Below, piece after piece: positions 25,929-34,790 of a DNA stretch of 44,645 nucleotides. The stretch comes from Fusicatenibacter sp. GTDB lineage: Bacteria; Bacillota; Clostridia; Lachnospirales; Lachnospiraceae. The notes beneath the pieces were generated by a model. The model did not search any database, was not told the origin of the DNA, and saw only the letters and a program-made list of their open reading frames with translations. Position 1 is the first letter of the stretch, and each line of letters begins with the position of its first letter. Location of the stretch: assembly GCA_022766945.1 (NCBI GenBank), contig JALEOU010000074.1, forward strand, positions 1 through 44,645, given 5' to 3'. Position numbers and translations under genes: made by a program.

Positions 25929-28574
25929 CTATTTCGCTTCATACCAGTCGCTTCCCGTGTGCATATCGATTTCCAGCTTTACTGCAAGTTTTGCAGCACC
26001 GATCATTTCTTCAGCGAGAATTTGTCTCGCTTTCTTTGTCTCTTCTTTCGGCACCTCAAGCAGAAGCTCATCATGCACCTGCAAAAGCAAGCGCGCAGCC
26101 ATACCCTCTTCCTTTAATCTTTTTGTGACGCGAATCATAGCAATCTTGATAATATCCGCTGCCGTTCCCTGAATCGGGGCATTCATTGCCACGCGTTCTC
26201 CGAACGAGCGCTGCATAAAATTGCTGGACTTGAGTTCCGGTATGGGTCTGCGTCTTCCAAACATCGTAACAGAATACCCCTTTTCTCTGGCATCCTGCAC
26301 GCACTGGTTCAGAAAACTTTTTATCTTTGGATAGGTTTCAAAATAACGGTTGATATATTCTTCCGCCTCTTTTTTCGTAATACTTAAATCCTGGCTTAGT
26401 CCAAAGGAACTGATCCCGTAGACAATACCAAAATTCACTGCCTTGGCATTTCTTCTCTGCAGAGGCGTGACTTCCGAAAGCGGCACATGGAATACCTGGG
26501 AGGCAGTCAGACGGTGAATATCCTCCGCTTCTTTGTATGCCGCGATCAGCTTCTCATCCCCTGACATATGCGCCAGTACCCGAAGCTCAATCTGTGAATA
26601 ATCCGCATCCAGAAATACACAACCCGGCTTCGGCACAAATACTTTTCGGATTAACCGTCCAAGTTCCATTCTTACCGGGATATTCTGCAGATTTGGCTCT
26701 GTGCTGCTGATTCTTCCGGTTGCTGTGATTGTCTGATGAAAAGTGGAATGAATTCTTCCATCTGGTGAAATCACAGAGAGAAGACCATCTGCATAGGTCG
26801 ATTTCAGTTTTGTCATCTGACGATATTCCAGAATATCCGAGACAATCTGATAATCCGGTGCCAGTTTTTCCAGTACATCTGCCGCAGTGGAATATCCCGT
26901 TTTTGTTTTCTTTCCTCCCGGAAGCTGTAATTTTTCAAAGAGAATCACACCCAGCTGTTTGGGAGAATTGATATTGAATTCCTCTCCCGCCTGTTCACAG
27001 ATCTTCTGTTCCAGCTCTTCAATACGTACTTGCAGCTTCTGACCGTATTCCATCAGTTCTTCACGTTTTACAGCAATACCATTCTGCTCCATCTCATGAA
27101 GTACAAATGCCAGAGGAACTTCTACATTCCGGTAAAGTTCCCACATTCCCTGTTCCTCCAGATGCGCCTTTATTGCCGGACAGGTTTCAAATACTGCAAA
27201 TGCGATATGTCCTGCATAGGATGCTGCCTGTTCTTCTGTCATCGCAGAGACAGACGGAATTTTCGATGTGCCGAAGATCTCAGACGGAGTCGGCACATAA
27301 ATCTGTCCATATTCTCTGGCTATATCATCATAAGAATAAGCAGATTTCAAGGGATTCAACAGATAAGCTGCCAGTGCTGCATCGAACAGCGTATCGCTGC
27401 ATTCCATTGGAAGATACTTCAAAAGTTCCTTCACATTCATCACGCAGACTGCCGGAACTCTTTCGATCACTTCACCAAGCCTTCCGATAAGATAGGTGCT
27501 GCTAACAAATCCCGCTACCGGAATGTATACAATCGTCGGATCTTCTTTGCTTCCATAGGCAAGTGCAATTCCTGTTATCTCATTTTGTTCGCCAAGAACT
27601 GAAATGCCTACCCGGCTCTTCTCTCCTGCCTCCTCCAAAAAGTGTTCTGCCTCGGACAGCTCCGTTGCCTGTGAAATAAAGACAGCTTCCTGACATTTTG
27701 TTTCTTCCTCCTGAAATCTTCCAAGCAGATTTTTGAATTCCAGTTTCCGGTAAAGCTCGTAGGCTTTTTCCGTATATAGATTACCGATCACCGACTCAGA
27801 CAATTCAAAAGGAATCGGCGCTTCTGTCTGAATTTTGGCCAGTTTTTTGCTCAAAACAGCAAGATCATAGTGATCTCTTAATGCTTCTCTGGCTTTATTA
27901 GGCTTGACTTCTTCCAGATGAGCGTGCGCATTTTCCAGAGTTCCGAATTCCAGCAGGATCTTTGTTGCTGTTTTCTCACCCACTCCCGGAAGACCCGGAA
28001 TATTATCTGCTGTATCGCCCATCAGAGACTTCAGATCTACAATCTGCTTGGGATTCAGCTGATATTTTTCCTTCACTTCCTCTGTATGATAATTCTCAAT
28101 CAGCGTTTTTCCTTTAACTGTTTTGGGAATCCGCACCAAAATACGATCGGTAGCCAGCTGTAAAAGATCCCGATCTCCGGATACAATGGTAACCTCCATA
28201 CCTTCCTTTTCACACCGACGGGCAATCGTCCCGAGGATATCATCCGCCTCATAGCCTTCCTTCTCGAGGATCTCAACCTCCATCGCTGATAAAACCTCTT
28301 TGATCAGCGGTACCTGTTCGCGCAGTTCCTCCGGCATAGATTTGCGTGTTCCTTTGTATGCATCATACATCTGATGACGAAAGGTCGGTGCATGCAGATC
28401 AAAGGCAACAGCCAGATAACCTGGTTTCTCTTCCTCCAGAATCTTGAACAGAATATTCAAAAAACCATACACTGCGTTCGTATGCACTCCTTCTGCATTG
28501 GTCAGATCCGGAAGGCCATAAAAAGCCCTGTTCAATATACTGTGTCCGTCAATCAAAACTATCTTCTCACTCAT
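25929..28574 (-). CDS. polA: DNA polymerase I
   Basis: An 881-residue family A polymerase for primer removal and gap repair. Domains: 5'-3' exonuclease with helix-hairpin-helix (1 to about 290; LIDGHSILNRAFYG, GYEADDILG, GDRDLLQ, LPGVGEKTA), a degenerate 3'-5' exonuclease domain (about 300-470), and polymerase (about 500-881; DADYSQIELRVLAHMSGDE, KAVNFGIVYGISSFGL, LLQVHDELLLEVP). By eye, the first proofreading acidic motif reads VGISVLGEQNE and the last reads SYAGHIAF, so proofreading residues seem lost. Start at 28574: its ATG overlaps the upstream TGA by four bases and has AAAGGA upstream. Confidence 0.96.
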   Translation of the reverse strand: MSEKIVLIDGHSILNRAFYGLPDLTNAEGVHTNAVYGFLNILFKILEEEKPGYLAVAFDLHAPTFRHQMYDAYKGTRKSMPEELREQVPLIKEVLSAMEVEILEKEGYEADDILGTIARRCEKEGMEVTIVSGDRDLLQLATDRILVRIPKTVKGKTLIENYHTEEVKEKYQLNPKQIVDLKSLMGDTADNIPGLPGVGEKTATKILLEFGTLENAHAHLEEVKPNKAREALRDHYDLAVLSKKLAKIQTEAPIPFELSESVIGNLYTEKAYELYRKLEFKNLLGRFQEEETKCQEAVFISQATELSEAEHFLEEAGEKSRVGISVLGEQNEITGIALAYGSKEDPTIVYIPVAGFVSSTYLIGRLGEVIERVPAVCVMNVKELLKYLPMECSDTLFDAALAAYLLNPLKSAYSYDDIAREYGQIYVPTPSEIFGTSKIPSVSAMTEEQAASYAGHIAFAVFETCPAIKAHLEEQGMWELYRNVEVPLAFVLHEMEQNGIAVKREELMEYGQKLQVRIEELEQKICEQAGEEFNINSPKQLGVILFEKLQLPGGKKTKTGYSTAADVLEKLAPDYQIVSDILEYRQMTKLKSTYADGLLSVISPDGRIHSTFHQTITATGRISSTEPNLQNIPVRMELGRLIRKVFVPKPGCVFLDADYSQIELRVLAHMSGDEKLIAAYKEAEDIHRLTASQVFHVPLSEVTPLQRRNAKAVNFGIVYGISSFGLSQDLSITKKEAEEYINRYFETYPKIKSFLNQCVQDAREKGYSVTMFGRRRPIPELKSSNFMQRSFGERVAMNAPIQGTAADIIKIAMIRVTKRLKEEGMAARLLLQVHDELLLEVPKEETKKARQILAEEMIGAAKLAVKLEIDMHTGSDWYEAK

Positions 28575-28930
28575 AACAATCCTTTCAGCCATGGCACTTC
28601 TATCACTCCCCAGTAATGCAGTATCAAAATCAGAAGCAGTATGACAAGTATTACAATCAACGCCTTAAAAAAATGTTCCTTCTTTCTTCTCCGCCTTGCC
28701 ATCTGTTCTTTTTCTCTCAGATCACGCTCCAGCAGTCCTCTCAGATTGTAGGATGTCTGATCCGCATCTTCAAAATAAGCCATCGCTTTATTTACAATAA
28801 AATAGGTCTCCAGTTCTTCATAGCAGGAAGGACATTTCCGAATATGCGCGATAAATGCATCCAGCTTCTTCTCCGATATTTTCCCCTTAATATAGGGCTG
28901 TATCAATTTTTCAGCTTCCTGACAGTCCAT
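28571..28930 (-). CDS. Zinc-finger (zf-HC2-like) single-pass membrane protein
   Basis: A 119-residue protein. The N-terminal part resembles an anti-sigma-factor zinc finger: MDCQEAEKLIQPYIKGKISEKKLDAFIAHIRKCPSCYEEL, with a His-x3-Cys-x2-Cys signature at about residues 29-36. A basic linker (RRRRKKEH) precedes one transmembrane helix (about residues 88-108) and a short external tail. No sigma factor gene adjoins it, and it overlaps polA by four bases, so it is cotranscribed with DNA repair and CoA genes. Function unknown; membrane anchoring is clear from the sequence. Confidence 0.7.
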   Translation of the reverse strand: MDCQEAEKLIQPYIKGKISEKKLDAFIAHIRKCPSCYEELETYFIVNKAMAYFEDADQTSYNLRGLLERDLREKEQMARRRRKKEHFFKALIVILVILLLILILHYWGVIEVPWLKGLL

Positions 28931-29008
28931 CTGTCATCCTCCTTCCCTGAAACCATACTTTTCCTTCTGGTATTTTACTATCATACACTATTTCTTCCAT
29001 TTTTAAAA

Positions 29009-29038
29009 GAGACAACCGATATTTTCATCGGTTGTCTC
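29009..29038 (-). terminator. Terminator of the D-lactate dehydrogenase gene
   Basis: A perfect 12-base stem (GAGACAACCGAT at 29009-29020 and its complement at 29027-29038) with a 6-base loop, followed on the minus strand by TTTT. It lies about 60 bases after the gene. Confidence 0.8.
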
Positions 29039-29096
29039 CTTTTGCAAGTTACCATGTCGGATGTGATAACCTGCTTTTATGCTCAGGCTTTTATAC

Positions 29097-30089
29097 TCAT
29101 GCCTTTACCAGATTTAGTGTCTCTGTTCCGTTTTCAAAATCGATGGCATTCTGAAGGGTTGTGTTCGCAATCGCAGTCAAAGCCTCATCGGTAAAGAATC
29201 CCTGATGTGAAGTGATCATGACATTCTGGAACGACAAAAGGCGGGCTGTCGTGGAATGTTCAAGAATCTCATCGGAACGGTCCTCAAATACATTGGGTGT
29301 TTCTTCCTCATATACATCAAGTCCGACTCCAAAAAATTTTCTTGCACGGATTCCTTCCACCAGATCTTCCGTCTTTACAAGACCTCCCCTGGATGTGTTG
29401 ACCAGTATCACTCCATCCTTCATCTTCGCAATGGTTTCCCGATTGATCAAATGGTATGTGCTATCCATCAGAGGGCAGTGAAGGGAAATCAGGTCACTGT
29501 CGGAAAGCAGTTCCTCGAGGGTCACATAAGTGACAAATTCTTTCAGTGTTTCATTTTCGCAGACATCATAGGCAATTACTCTCATGCCGAATCCATAGCA
29601 GATGCGTGCCATCGCTGCACCAATTTTCCCGGTTCCGATAATACCTGCTGTTTTTCCATAAAAGTTAAAGCCCATCAAACCACCAAGGCTAAAATCATTC
29701 TCACGAACTTTGTTATATGCTTTATGCATGTGACGATTGACCGTCAGCGCCAGCGCCATGGCATGTTCTGCCACTGCTTCCGGAGAGTATCCCGGCACCC
29801 TTCGCACTTCGATCCCACATTTCTTCGCAGTCTCCAGATCCACATTGTTAAATCCGGCACAGCGCATCAGTATCAGTTTTACTCTTACTTCCTGCAGCGC
29901 CTTTACCGTATCAGATCCCACATCCGAGTTCACAAAGGCGCAAACGGCATCATACCCCTTCGCCAGCGGCGCTGTCTTCGCAGATAAACCACTTTTCAAA
30001 TACTCCAGTTCCAGTCCCGGATACTTATCTTTTGTCTTCTCGAAAGATTCTTTATCATAATTCTGCGTATCATAGAACAAGATTCTCAT
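29097..30089 (-). CDS. ldhA: D-lactate dehydrogenase (D-2-hydroxyacid dehydrogenase)
   Basis: A 330-residue NAD-dependent enzyme expected to reduce pyruvate to D-lactate. The Rossmann motif GIIGTGKIGAAMARICYGFGM is at about 148-168, followed by an acidic NAD-selecting residue (IAYD). The catalytic Arg lies in VNTSRGGLV, Glu in the DVYEEE loop, and His in ITSHQGFFTDEAL. Length and features fit LdhA-type enzymes; a related 2-hydroxyacid substrate is possible. The ATG at 30089 has a perfect AAGGAGG; the frame is open 25 codons further but covers the leader hairpin. Two Rex-like sites at the promoter suggest NADH/NAD control. Confidence 0.88.
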   Translation of the reverse strand: MRILFYDTQNYDKESFEKTKDKYPGLELEYLKSGLSAKTAPLAKGYDAVCAFVNSDVGSDTVKALQEVRVKLILMRCAGFNNVDLETAKKCGIEVRRVPGYSPEAVAEHAMALALTVNRHMHKAYNKVRENDFSLGGLMGFNFYGKTAGIIGTGKIGAAMARICYGFGMRVIAYDVCENETLKEFVTYVTLEELLSDSDLISLHCPLMDSTYHLINRETIAKMKDGVILVNTSRGGLVKTEDLVEGIRARKFFGVGLDVYEEETPNVFEDRSDEILEHSTTARLLSFQNVMITSHQGFFTDEALTAIANTTLQNAIDFENGTETLNLVKA

Positions 30090-30111
30090 TTTTCCTCCTT
30101 TTGGGCAAATA

Positions 30112-30127
30112 CGGGATGCCCATCCCG
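30112..30127 (-). promoter_or_regulatory. Leader hairpin of the lactate dehydrogenase transcript
   Basis: CGGGATG and CATCCCG form a perfect 7-base stem in the leader, with a second weaker stem (GGAAT / ATTCC, about 30130-30152) just upstream. They end about 20 bases before the ribosome site. Probably affects mRNA stability; no riboswitch recognised. Confidence 0.4.
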
Positions 30128-30180
30128 TTCGGAATCCGCATTTTTCGCATTCCCTACATATCATTCCCTGGTACGCCTAT

Positions 30181-30209
30181 ACTATACATCTTTGTTAATA
30201 TTTTGTCAA
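30181..30209 (-). promoter_or_regulatory. Promoter of the D-lactate dehydrogenase gene
   Basis: Consensus TTGACA (30204-30209), 17 bases, TATAGT (30181-30186) on the minus strand. Confidence 0.8.
30192..30209. promoter_or_regulatory. Rex-like operator 1
   Basis: TTGTTAATATTTTGTCAA matches the clostridial Rex palindrome TTGTTAA-N4-TTAACAA at 12 of 14 defined positions (read in the better strand). It covers the -35 box, so bound Rex would repress when NAD is high. Confidence 0.6.
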
Positions 30210-30215
30210 TATATA

Positions 30216-30233
30216 TTGTTATTTATTTGTCAA
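30216..30233. promoter_or_regulatory. Rex-like operator 2
   Basis: TTGTTATTTATTTGTCAA matches the same palindrome at 11 of 14 positions. Its start is 24 bases from the first site, roughly two helical turns, so both sites face the same side of the DNA. Confidence 0.5.
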
Positions 30234-30237
30234 TCTT

Positions 30238-32058
30238 TCAGGAAAGCATTTCATCGAGAAATCTCGACGGTTCGATTTTTTTATCGTATCGCTCTTTCAC
30301 ATAACAGAGCGTGAGTTCCTTTCTCGCGCGCGTTATGCCCACATAGAACATACGCCGCTCTTCTTCCTGCGCTTCGGGTAAAACCGCTTTCTGATATGGC
30401 ATGATGCCCTCATTGACATCCAGCAGATAAACCTTGTCATATTCTAATCCTTTGACGCTGTGCAGGGTTGAAAGTGTCACTCCGTCTGTCTGATCATTTG
30501 CCAGTTTCTTTTCTTCTCTGATCTTCTTCTGATATTCCTCAATATGTGTAAGCCATTGCGCGACTGTTTTCTGACTCTTTGCCGCCTCCTGCAATTCATT
30601 GAGCATATCTATCAGATCTGTGTCATTCATCTTCCGATAAGCAGCATATTCTTTTACGTATTGCTCATATCCCATTGCATAACGAATATAATTCACTGCG
30701 CCAAAAGGAGTCAGACGTGAAAGAATCCGGATGTCCTGTTCGAGACGCTCTATACGCTGACACATCCATTCTTTATCCTCGTAATACTCCTGAAGCGCTT
30801 CAAAACTTACCTGCGTGCTCTCAAATGCATCTCTGGAAAGATAACGGTTAGGTCTGTTGGCAATTCTCAAAAAATCACTCCGTTTTCTGCTGCCTCCCGC
30901 TATGGACAGATAAGTCAGCAGATCCTTTGCAATCCAGTGATCATAGAGATCCGGCATAACATCACGCATCCGGAATGGGATCTGATGCTCTATGAGCTGC
31001 TCAACAGCCGCACGGCAGCCCTGATTTGTTCTGAACAGCAGCGCCATTTCACGATAGCTCATTCCCTGCTTCGCTGCCAAAAGCAATTCTTCTGCAACAG
31101 ATGAGACTTCTTCCTGTACATTGCGATATCCACGGATTGCTACCGGAGCCCCCGCTTCCTGATCTGTAGAAATATTTTTTTCAAATCTGTGCTGATTATG
31201 ACGAATCAGACACTGAGATCGCTTAACAATATTCCCGCTGCTCCGGTAATTCTTATCCAGCACCACACGTTCTGTCTGTGGATAGTCTTTTGGAAAATTC
31301 AGCATTAACTCCGGCCGCGCTCCGCGAAACTGATAAATTGACTGATCGTCATCCCCCACAATAAACAGATTATTTTCCGGAAGTGCCAGCATACGAACAA
31401 TCTCATATTGGATCGGATTGATATCCTGGAACTCATCGATCAGTATAAACTGAAATTTCTGCTGCCATGCATGGAGTATCTCCGGACGTTCTTTTAAAAG
31501 CCGGCTGCACTGAACCATGATATCGTCAAAGTCCAGTTTTCGATTCTCCCTCATCCACTTTTCATACTCTTCATAGACTTTTCGAAAGGTCTTTTCCGGC
31601 GCACAGGCTGAGTAATAGTGTTCCAATGCAATTTGATTATTTTTCACCGTGCTGATTTCCCGCGCCAGATTCGCAGCAAGATCTTCCTCTTCCAGATCTT
31701 TGCAGTACGCATTGACCAGTTCTCTCATCAAATGGTTCTTCTGCTCTTCACTTAGTATATTTTCCCCGGTAAGATGGTAGGTATGGCGTAAAATACCATA
31801 AAAAACACCGTGAAAGGTTCCAAAGGTCACCTGTGTGCTGTTCCTTCCCATCAATCTCAGATATCGCTCTTTCATTTCACTGGCAGCTGCCCTCGTAAAG
31901 GTCACCACCAGAATACGAGAGGCGGATATGCCGCTCTTGACAAGCTGACAGGTCCGCCCCGTGATCACCGCAGTTTTCCCGGACCCGGGTCCCGCAAGAA
32001 CCATCATGGGACCCTGGATGTGATACACTGCTTTTTTCTGTGATTCGTTATAATTCAT
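30238..32058 (-). CDS. UvrD/PcrA-type DNA helicase, short form
   Basis: A 606-residue superfamily 1A 3'-5' helicase. Visible motifs: Walker [15 protein letters not shown], motif [29 protein letters not shown] (motif III), LDKNYRSS (IV), [16 protein letters not shown] (V) and [14 protein letters not shown] (VI). It is about 100 residues shorter than PcrA/UvrD and stops soon after motif VI (SRFLDEMLS), so the C-terminal polymerase-interacting extension is missing. All catalytic motifs are intact, so it is a short subfamily rather than a truncated gene. Its ATG overlaps the gltX stop by four bases. Confidence 0.9.
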   Translation of the reverse strand: MNYNESQKKAVYHIQGPMMVLAGPGSGKTAVITGRTCQLVKSGISASRILVVTFTRAAASEMKERYLRLMGRNSTQVTFGTFHGVFYGILRHTYHLTGENILSEEQKNHLMRELVNAYCKDLEEEDLAANLAREISTVKNNQIALEHYYSACAPEKTFRKVYEEYEKWMRENRKLDFDDIMVQCSRLLKERPEILHAWQQKFQFILIDEFQDINPIQYEIVRMLALPENNLFIVGDDDQSIYQFRGARPELMLNFPKDYPQTERVVLDKNYRSSGNIVKRSQCLIRHNQHRFEKNISTDQEAGAPVAIRGYRNVQEEVSSVAEELLLAAKQGMSYREMALLFRTNQGCRAAVEQLIEHQIPFRMRDVMPDLYDHWIAKDLLTYLSIAGGSRKRSDFLRIANRPNRYLSRDAFESTQVSFEALQEYYEDKEWMCQRIERLEQDIRILSRLTPFGAVNYIRYAMGYEQYVKEYAAYRKMNDTDLIDMLNELQEAAKSQKTVAQWLTHIEEYQKKIREEKKLANDQTDGVTLSTLHSVKGLEYDKVYLLDVNEGIMPYQKAVLPEAQEEERRMFYVGITRARKELTLCYVKERYDKKIEPSRFLDEMLS

Positions 32059-33503
32059 GATAATTTTTCAATCGCCTTTTCTATCCGTGACAGGGACTCC
32101 TCTTTTCCCAGAACTTCCAGAATCTCGGTTGCTCCTGCCGGGGTCATTTGCTTGCCGGAAAGTGCAGTGCGGATCGGCCACATAATATAGCCGGTCTTAT
32201 AGCCCTTCTCCTTTCCAAATGCGGAAAGCATCGCAAAAAGGGCGTCATTGCTATAGTCTTCCTGTGCCTTCAGAAGCGGCAGCACCTCTTTTAACAGCTG
32301 CAGAGAAGACTCCTGTGTCGTCTTCATCTTTTTATGCACATACATGGAAGTATCATACTCCGGTACTTCCTCAAAGAAATCGATGAGCGCCGGAATATCA
32401 GGAAAGACTTCAATTCTGGTTTTCACCATTGCCACGATCTTATGGAAATCCAGTTCCCTGTGAATTGTGTTTTTGATGTAGGGAAGTGCCATCTCATAGA
32501 ATTTCTCATCATCCATCGCTTTCATATACTCACCATTCATCCAGCGCAGTTTCGTCATGTCAAATACCGCCGGAGATTTACTGATATGATGATAATCGAA
32601 TACCTTAACCAACTCCTCCAGAGAATAGATTTCCCTGTTTTCCTCTGGGCACCAGCCAAGCAAAGCTACAAAGTTAACAATCGCATCCTTCAAAAATCCC
32701 TGCTCAACCAAATCCTCATAAGAAGAATGACCACACCGCTTGGAAAGCTTCTGATGCTCTTCATTGGTAATCAAAGGGCAGTGAACGTAGGTTGGAACCT
32801 CCCATCCAAACGCCTCGTAGATCCGGTTGTATTTCGGTGAAGAGGAAAGATATTCATTTCCGCGAACAACGTGGGTGATACCCATCAGATGATCATCAAT
32901 CACATTTGCGAAATTATACGTTGGATACCCGTCCGATTTGATCAGAATCAGATCCTCGAGCTCCTCATTGTTCACCGTAATATTTCCGTAAATTTCATCA
33001 TGGAAAGTGGTTGTCCCTTCGGTTGGCATATTAAAACGAATGACATATGGTTTGCCTGCTGCCAGATTTGCCTCAATCTCCTCTTTGGACAGGCTAAGGC
33101 AATGCTTGTCATAAATGGAAATCTCCTTGCCCCCAACTGTTCTTCTGCACTGGCTGAGTCGTTCCTGATCACAGAAACAGTAATAAGCATCTCCCTGCTC
33201 GATCAGCTGTTTCGCGTATTTCAGATATAATCCGGAAGCATTTCTCTCACTCTGAACATACGGACCACAGCCGCCGTCTTTATCCGGACCCTCATCGTGT
33301 GCAAGTCCTGTCTCATTCAATGTGCGGTATATAATATCAAGTGCACCTTCCATAAAACGCTCCTGATCTGTATCCTCAATACGAAGCATAAATTTTCCAT
33401 CTGCATGCTTTGCAATCAGATATGCATACAGAGCCGTACGCAGATTTCCCACATGCATTCTGCCGGTGGGGCTTGGTGCAAATCTTGTCTTAACTGTACT
33501 CAT
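32055..33503 (-). CDS. gltX: Glutamyl-tRNA synthetase
   Basis: A 482-residue class I synthetase that charges tRNA-Glu (and often tRNA-Gln in clostridia, which then needs GatCAB). The HIGH-type motif is [18 protein letters not shown] and the KMSKS-type motif is KLSKRCG. A cysteine cluster ([11 protein letters not shown], then YDKHC) in the acceptor-binding insert may hold zinc. Full length. It is followed without a gap by the helicase gene and preceded by the terminator of the sirtuin-like gene. Confidence 0.95.
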   Translation of the reverse strand: MSTVKTRFAPSPTGRMHVGNLRTALYAYLIAKHADGKFMLRIEDTDQERFMEGALDIIYRTLNETGLAHDEGPDKDGGCGPYVQSERNASGLYLKYAKQLIEQGDAYYCFCDQERLSQCRRTVGGKEISIYDKHCLSLSKEEIEANLAAGKPYVIRFNMPTEGTTTFHDEIYGNITVNNEELEDLILIKSDGYPTYNFANVIDDHLMGITHVVRGNEYLSSSPKYNRIYEAFGWEVPTYVHCPLITNEEHQKLSKRCGHSSYEDLVEQGFLKDAIVNFVALLGWCPEENREIYSLEELVKVFDYHHISKSPAVFDMTKLRWMNGEYMKAMDDEKFYEMALPYIKNTIHRELDFHKIVAMVKTRIEVFPDIPALIDFFEEVPEYDTSMYVHKKMKTTQESSLQLLKEVLPLLKAQEDYSNDALFAMLSAFGKEKGYKTGYIMWPIRTALSGKQMTPAGATEILEVLGKEESLSRIEKAIEKLS

Positions 33504-33605
33504 GATTCTCCACTCCTGTATCTTTATAAAATGTACTGCCTGACTGTCTCCGGGACCACAGAGGGCATCATTTCTGTTTTCTCTTGCCCCATACTGTCTA
33601 CTCCA

Positions 33606-33663
33606 TATAAAAAAGTAAGGCAGTTCAGGAAAAACATCTCAGTTTCTTTCCTGAACTACCTTA
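33606..33663 (-). terminator. Strong terminator downstream of the sirtuin-like gene
   Basis: A 17-base stem (33647-33663 with 33616-33632, one G-U pair) and a 14-base loop, followed on the minus transcript by UUACUUUUUU. It overlaps the gltX promoter -10 region by one base. Confidence 0.8.
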
Positions 33664-33692
33664 TTATAAACCACGCTGATAGCCATTTGCAA
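33663..33692 (-). promoter_or_regulatory. Likely gltX promoter
   Basis: TTGCAA (33687-33692) and a perfect TATAAT (33663-33668) with an 18-base spacer on the minus strand. The predicted start (about 33656) falls inside the left arm of the terminator hairpin, so gltX transcripts would carry only a shortened stem. Confidence 0.55.
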
Positions 33693-33701
33693 CTGTTTCT
33701 T

Positions 33702-34430
33702 TTACGGATAAATCTGTCGTATCAGGGAGGGAATATCTCCCGTACATACACAATCTGCCTTTCCATCCGCATAATGCGGTGCCCAGTTCAGCAAAAGGAC
33801 TTTTGAGCCGGTAAAGTATTTGATACAGCTGTTAACGATATAGGAATTCATATTACTGCCGATAATTAACAACAGATCCGCCTTGCTGACAACATCGGCC
33901 GCCTGAGTAATCTTAATGTTATCCACCATCTCTCCGCGAAGAACAATCTGCGGACGGACAATCGCTCCACATTGCTCACACCAGGGAACCGGCTGTCTGT
34001 CCATCAAATAGGAAATATCATACTGGCGATTACAGTGTGGACACCGGTTATCATAAATACTTCCGTGAAGGTTAATCACATTCTGGCAGCCTGCAACAGA
34101 TGCCAGAGAAAATATACTTCTGGTGATAATTCCGCCAAGTTTCCCATCACGCTCCATCTGCGCAAGTGTATAATACACATCGTTGGGTGTTCCGCGCTTT
34201 TTCAGCACCTCATCGCGGTAAAACTGAAAAAAATCTTTTGTCCGATTGTTATAATAGGATGCTGAAAACATCTCTTCCAAAGAACGTCCATACCGGTCTT
34301 CGAGTTCGTACTCAAACTCTTCCCTGTAAAGTTCGCAGCCGGTTCCATAAGTCGCGGCCCGGCCGGTCAGGCAGACAACATTTCTGCTCCCCGCAATCAG
34401 ATTTTTCATATACTCAATGCTGCTGATCAT
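33702..34430 (-). CDS. Divergent sirtuin-fold protein lacking canonical NAD motifs
   Basis: A 242-residue Sir2-like protein. Four zinc cysteines (130, 133, 151, 154) and the catalytic-type His122 (NLHGS) are present and in the sirtuin order. The NAD-binding motif normally reading TGAGIS reads TGRAAT at residues 22-27; the GIPDFR loop is not recognisable; the TQNID motif reads TRSIF at 103-107. The C-terminal GSS motif is reduced to IIGSN. Classic deacetylase activity is therefore doubtful; NAD or ADP-ribose sensing, a different reaction, or a structural role are possible. GAGGGG precedes the ATG. It lies 44 bases after an acyl carrier protein gene and shares its promoter. Confidence 0.75.
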   Translation of the reverse strand: MISSIEYMKNLIAGSRNVVCLTGRAATYGTGCELYREEFEYELEDRYGRSLEEMFSASYYNNRTKDFFQFYRDEVLKKRGTPNDVYYTLAQMERDGKLGGIITRSIFSLASVAGCQNVINLHGSIYDNRCPHCNRQYDISYLMDRQPVPWCEQCGAIVRPQIVLRGEMVDNIKITQAADVVSKADLLLIIGSNMNSYIVNSCIKYFTGSKVLLLNWAPHYADGKADCVCTGDIPSLIRQIYP

Positions 34431-34474
34431 CCAATCCCCTCGATTTCAACTGCAAATGATCTGTATCAATCAGA

Positions 34475-34708
34475 TCAGACTTCCACACCATTCTGTTTCA
34501 TATATTCGATCACATCTCCAACAGTTGCGAGATCTGTCAGATCATCCGTATTAATTTCAATTCCATATTCATCCTCAAGGGCCATCACTACCTCAAGAAG
34601 GTCCAGGGAATCTGCTCCCAGATCATCTTTAAAGGATGTTTCTTCGTTAATCGTATCTGCGTCACAGTTTAACTGATCTGCCAGAATCTCTTTCATTTTC
34701 TCTAACAT
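34475..34708 (-). CDS. acpP: Acyl carrier protein (second copy)
   Basis: A 77-residue acyl carrier protein with the canonical attachment motif DDLGADSLDLLEVVMALE (Ser around residue 35). It is more standard than the copy at 15255-15485, which has VFQ after the serine. It is not beside fatty-acid genes but between an ftsW-type gene and the sirtuin-like gene. It may be the main fatty-acid carrier, with fab genes elsewhere, or a specialised carrier. A GGAGC site precedes the ATG and a near-consensus promoter overlaps the end of the upstream gene. Confidence 0.9.
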   Translation of the reverse strand: MLEKMKEILADQLNCDADTINEETSFKDDLGADSLDLLEVVMALEDEYGIEINTDDLTDLATVGDVIEYMKQNGVEV

Positions 34709-34761
34709 TTGCTCTCTGCTCCTTTCTGCCGCACGTGACAGACTGTATTTCTTTCGAAAAA

Positions 34762-34790
34762 AGTGTATCTGTTATTCAGGAATTTGTCAA
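34762..34790 (-). promoter_or_regulatory. Promoter of the acp-sirtuin-like operon
   Basis: TTGACA (34785-34790) and TACACT (34762-34767) with 17 bases between them on the minus strand. The -35 box lies in the last codons of the ftsW-type gene. Confidence 0.7.

Noticed and set aside
28616-29194. 192-codon plus-strand open frame
   Set aside because: It runs antisense through the zinc-finger gene, the terminator and the end of the dehydrogenase gene; it has no ribosome site and mixed composition.
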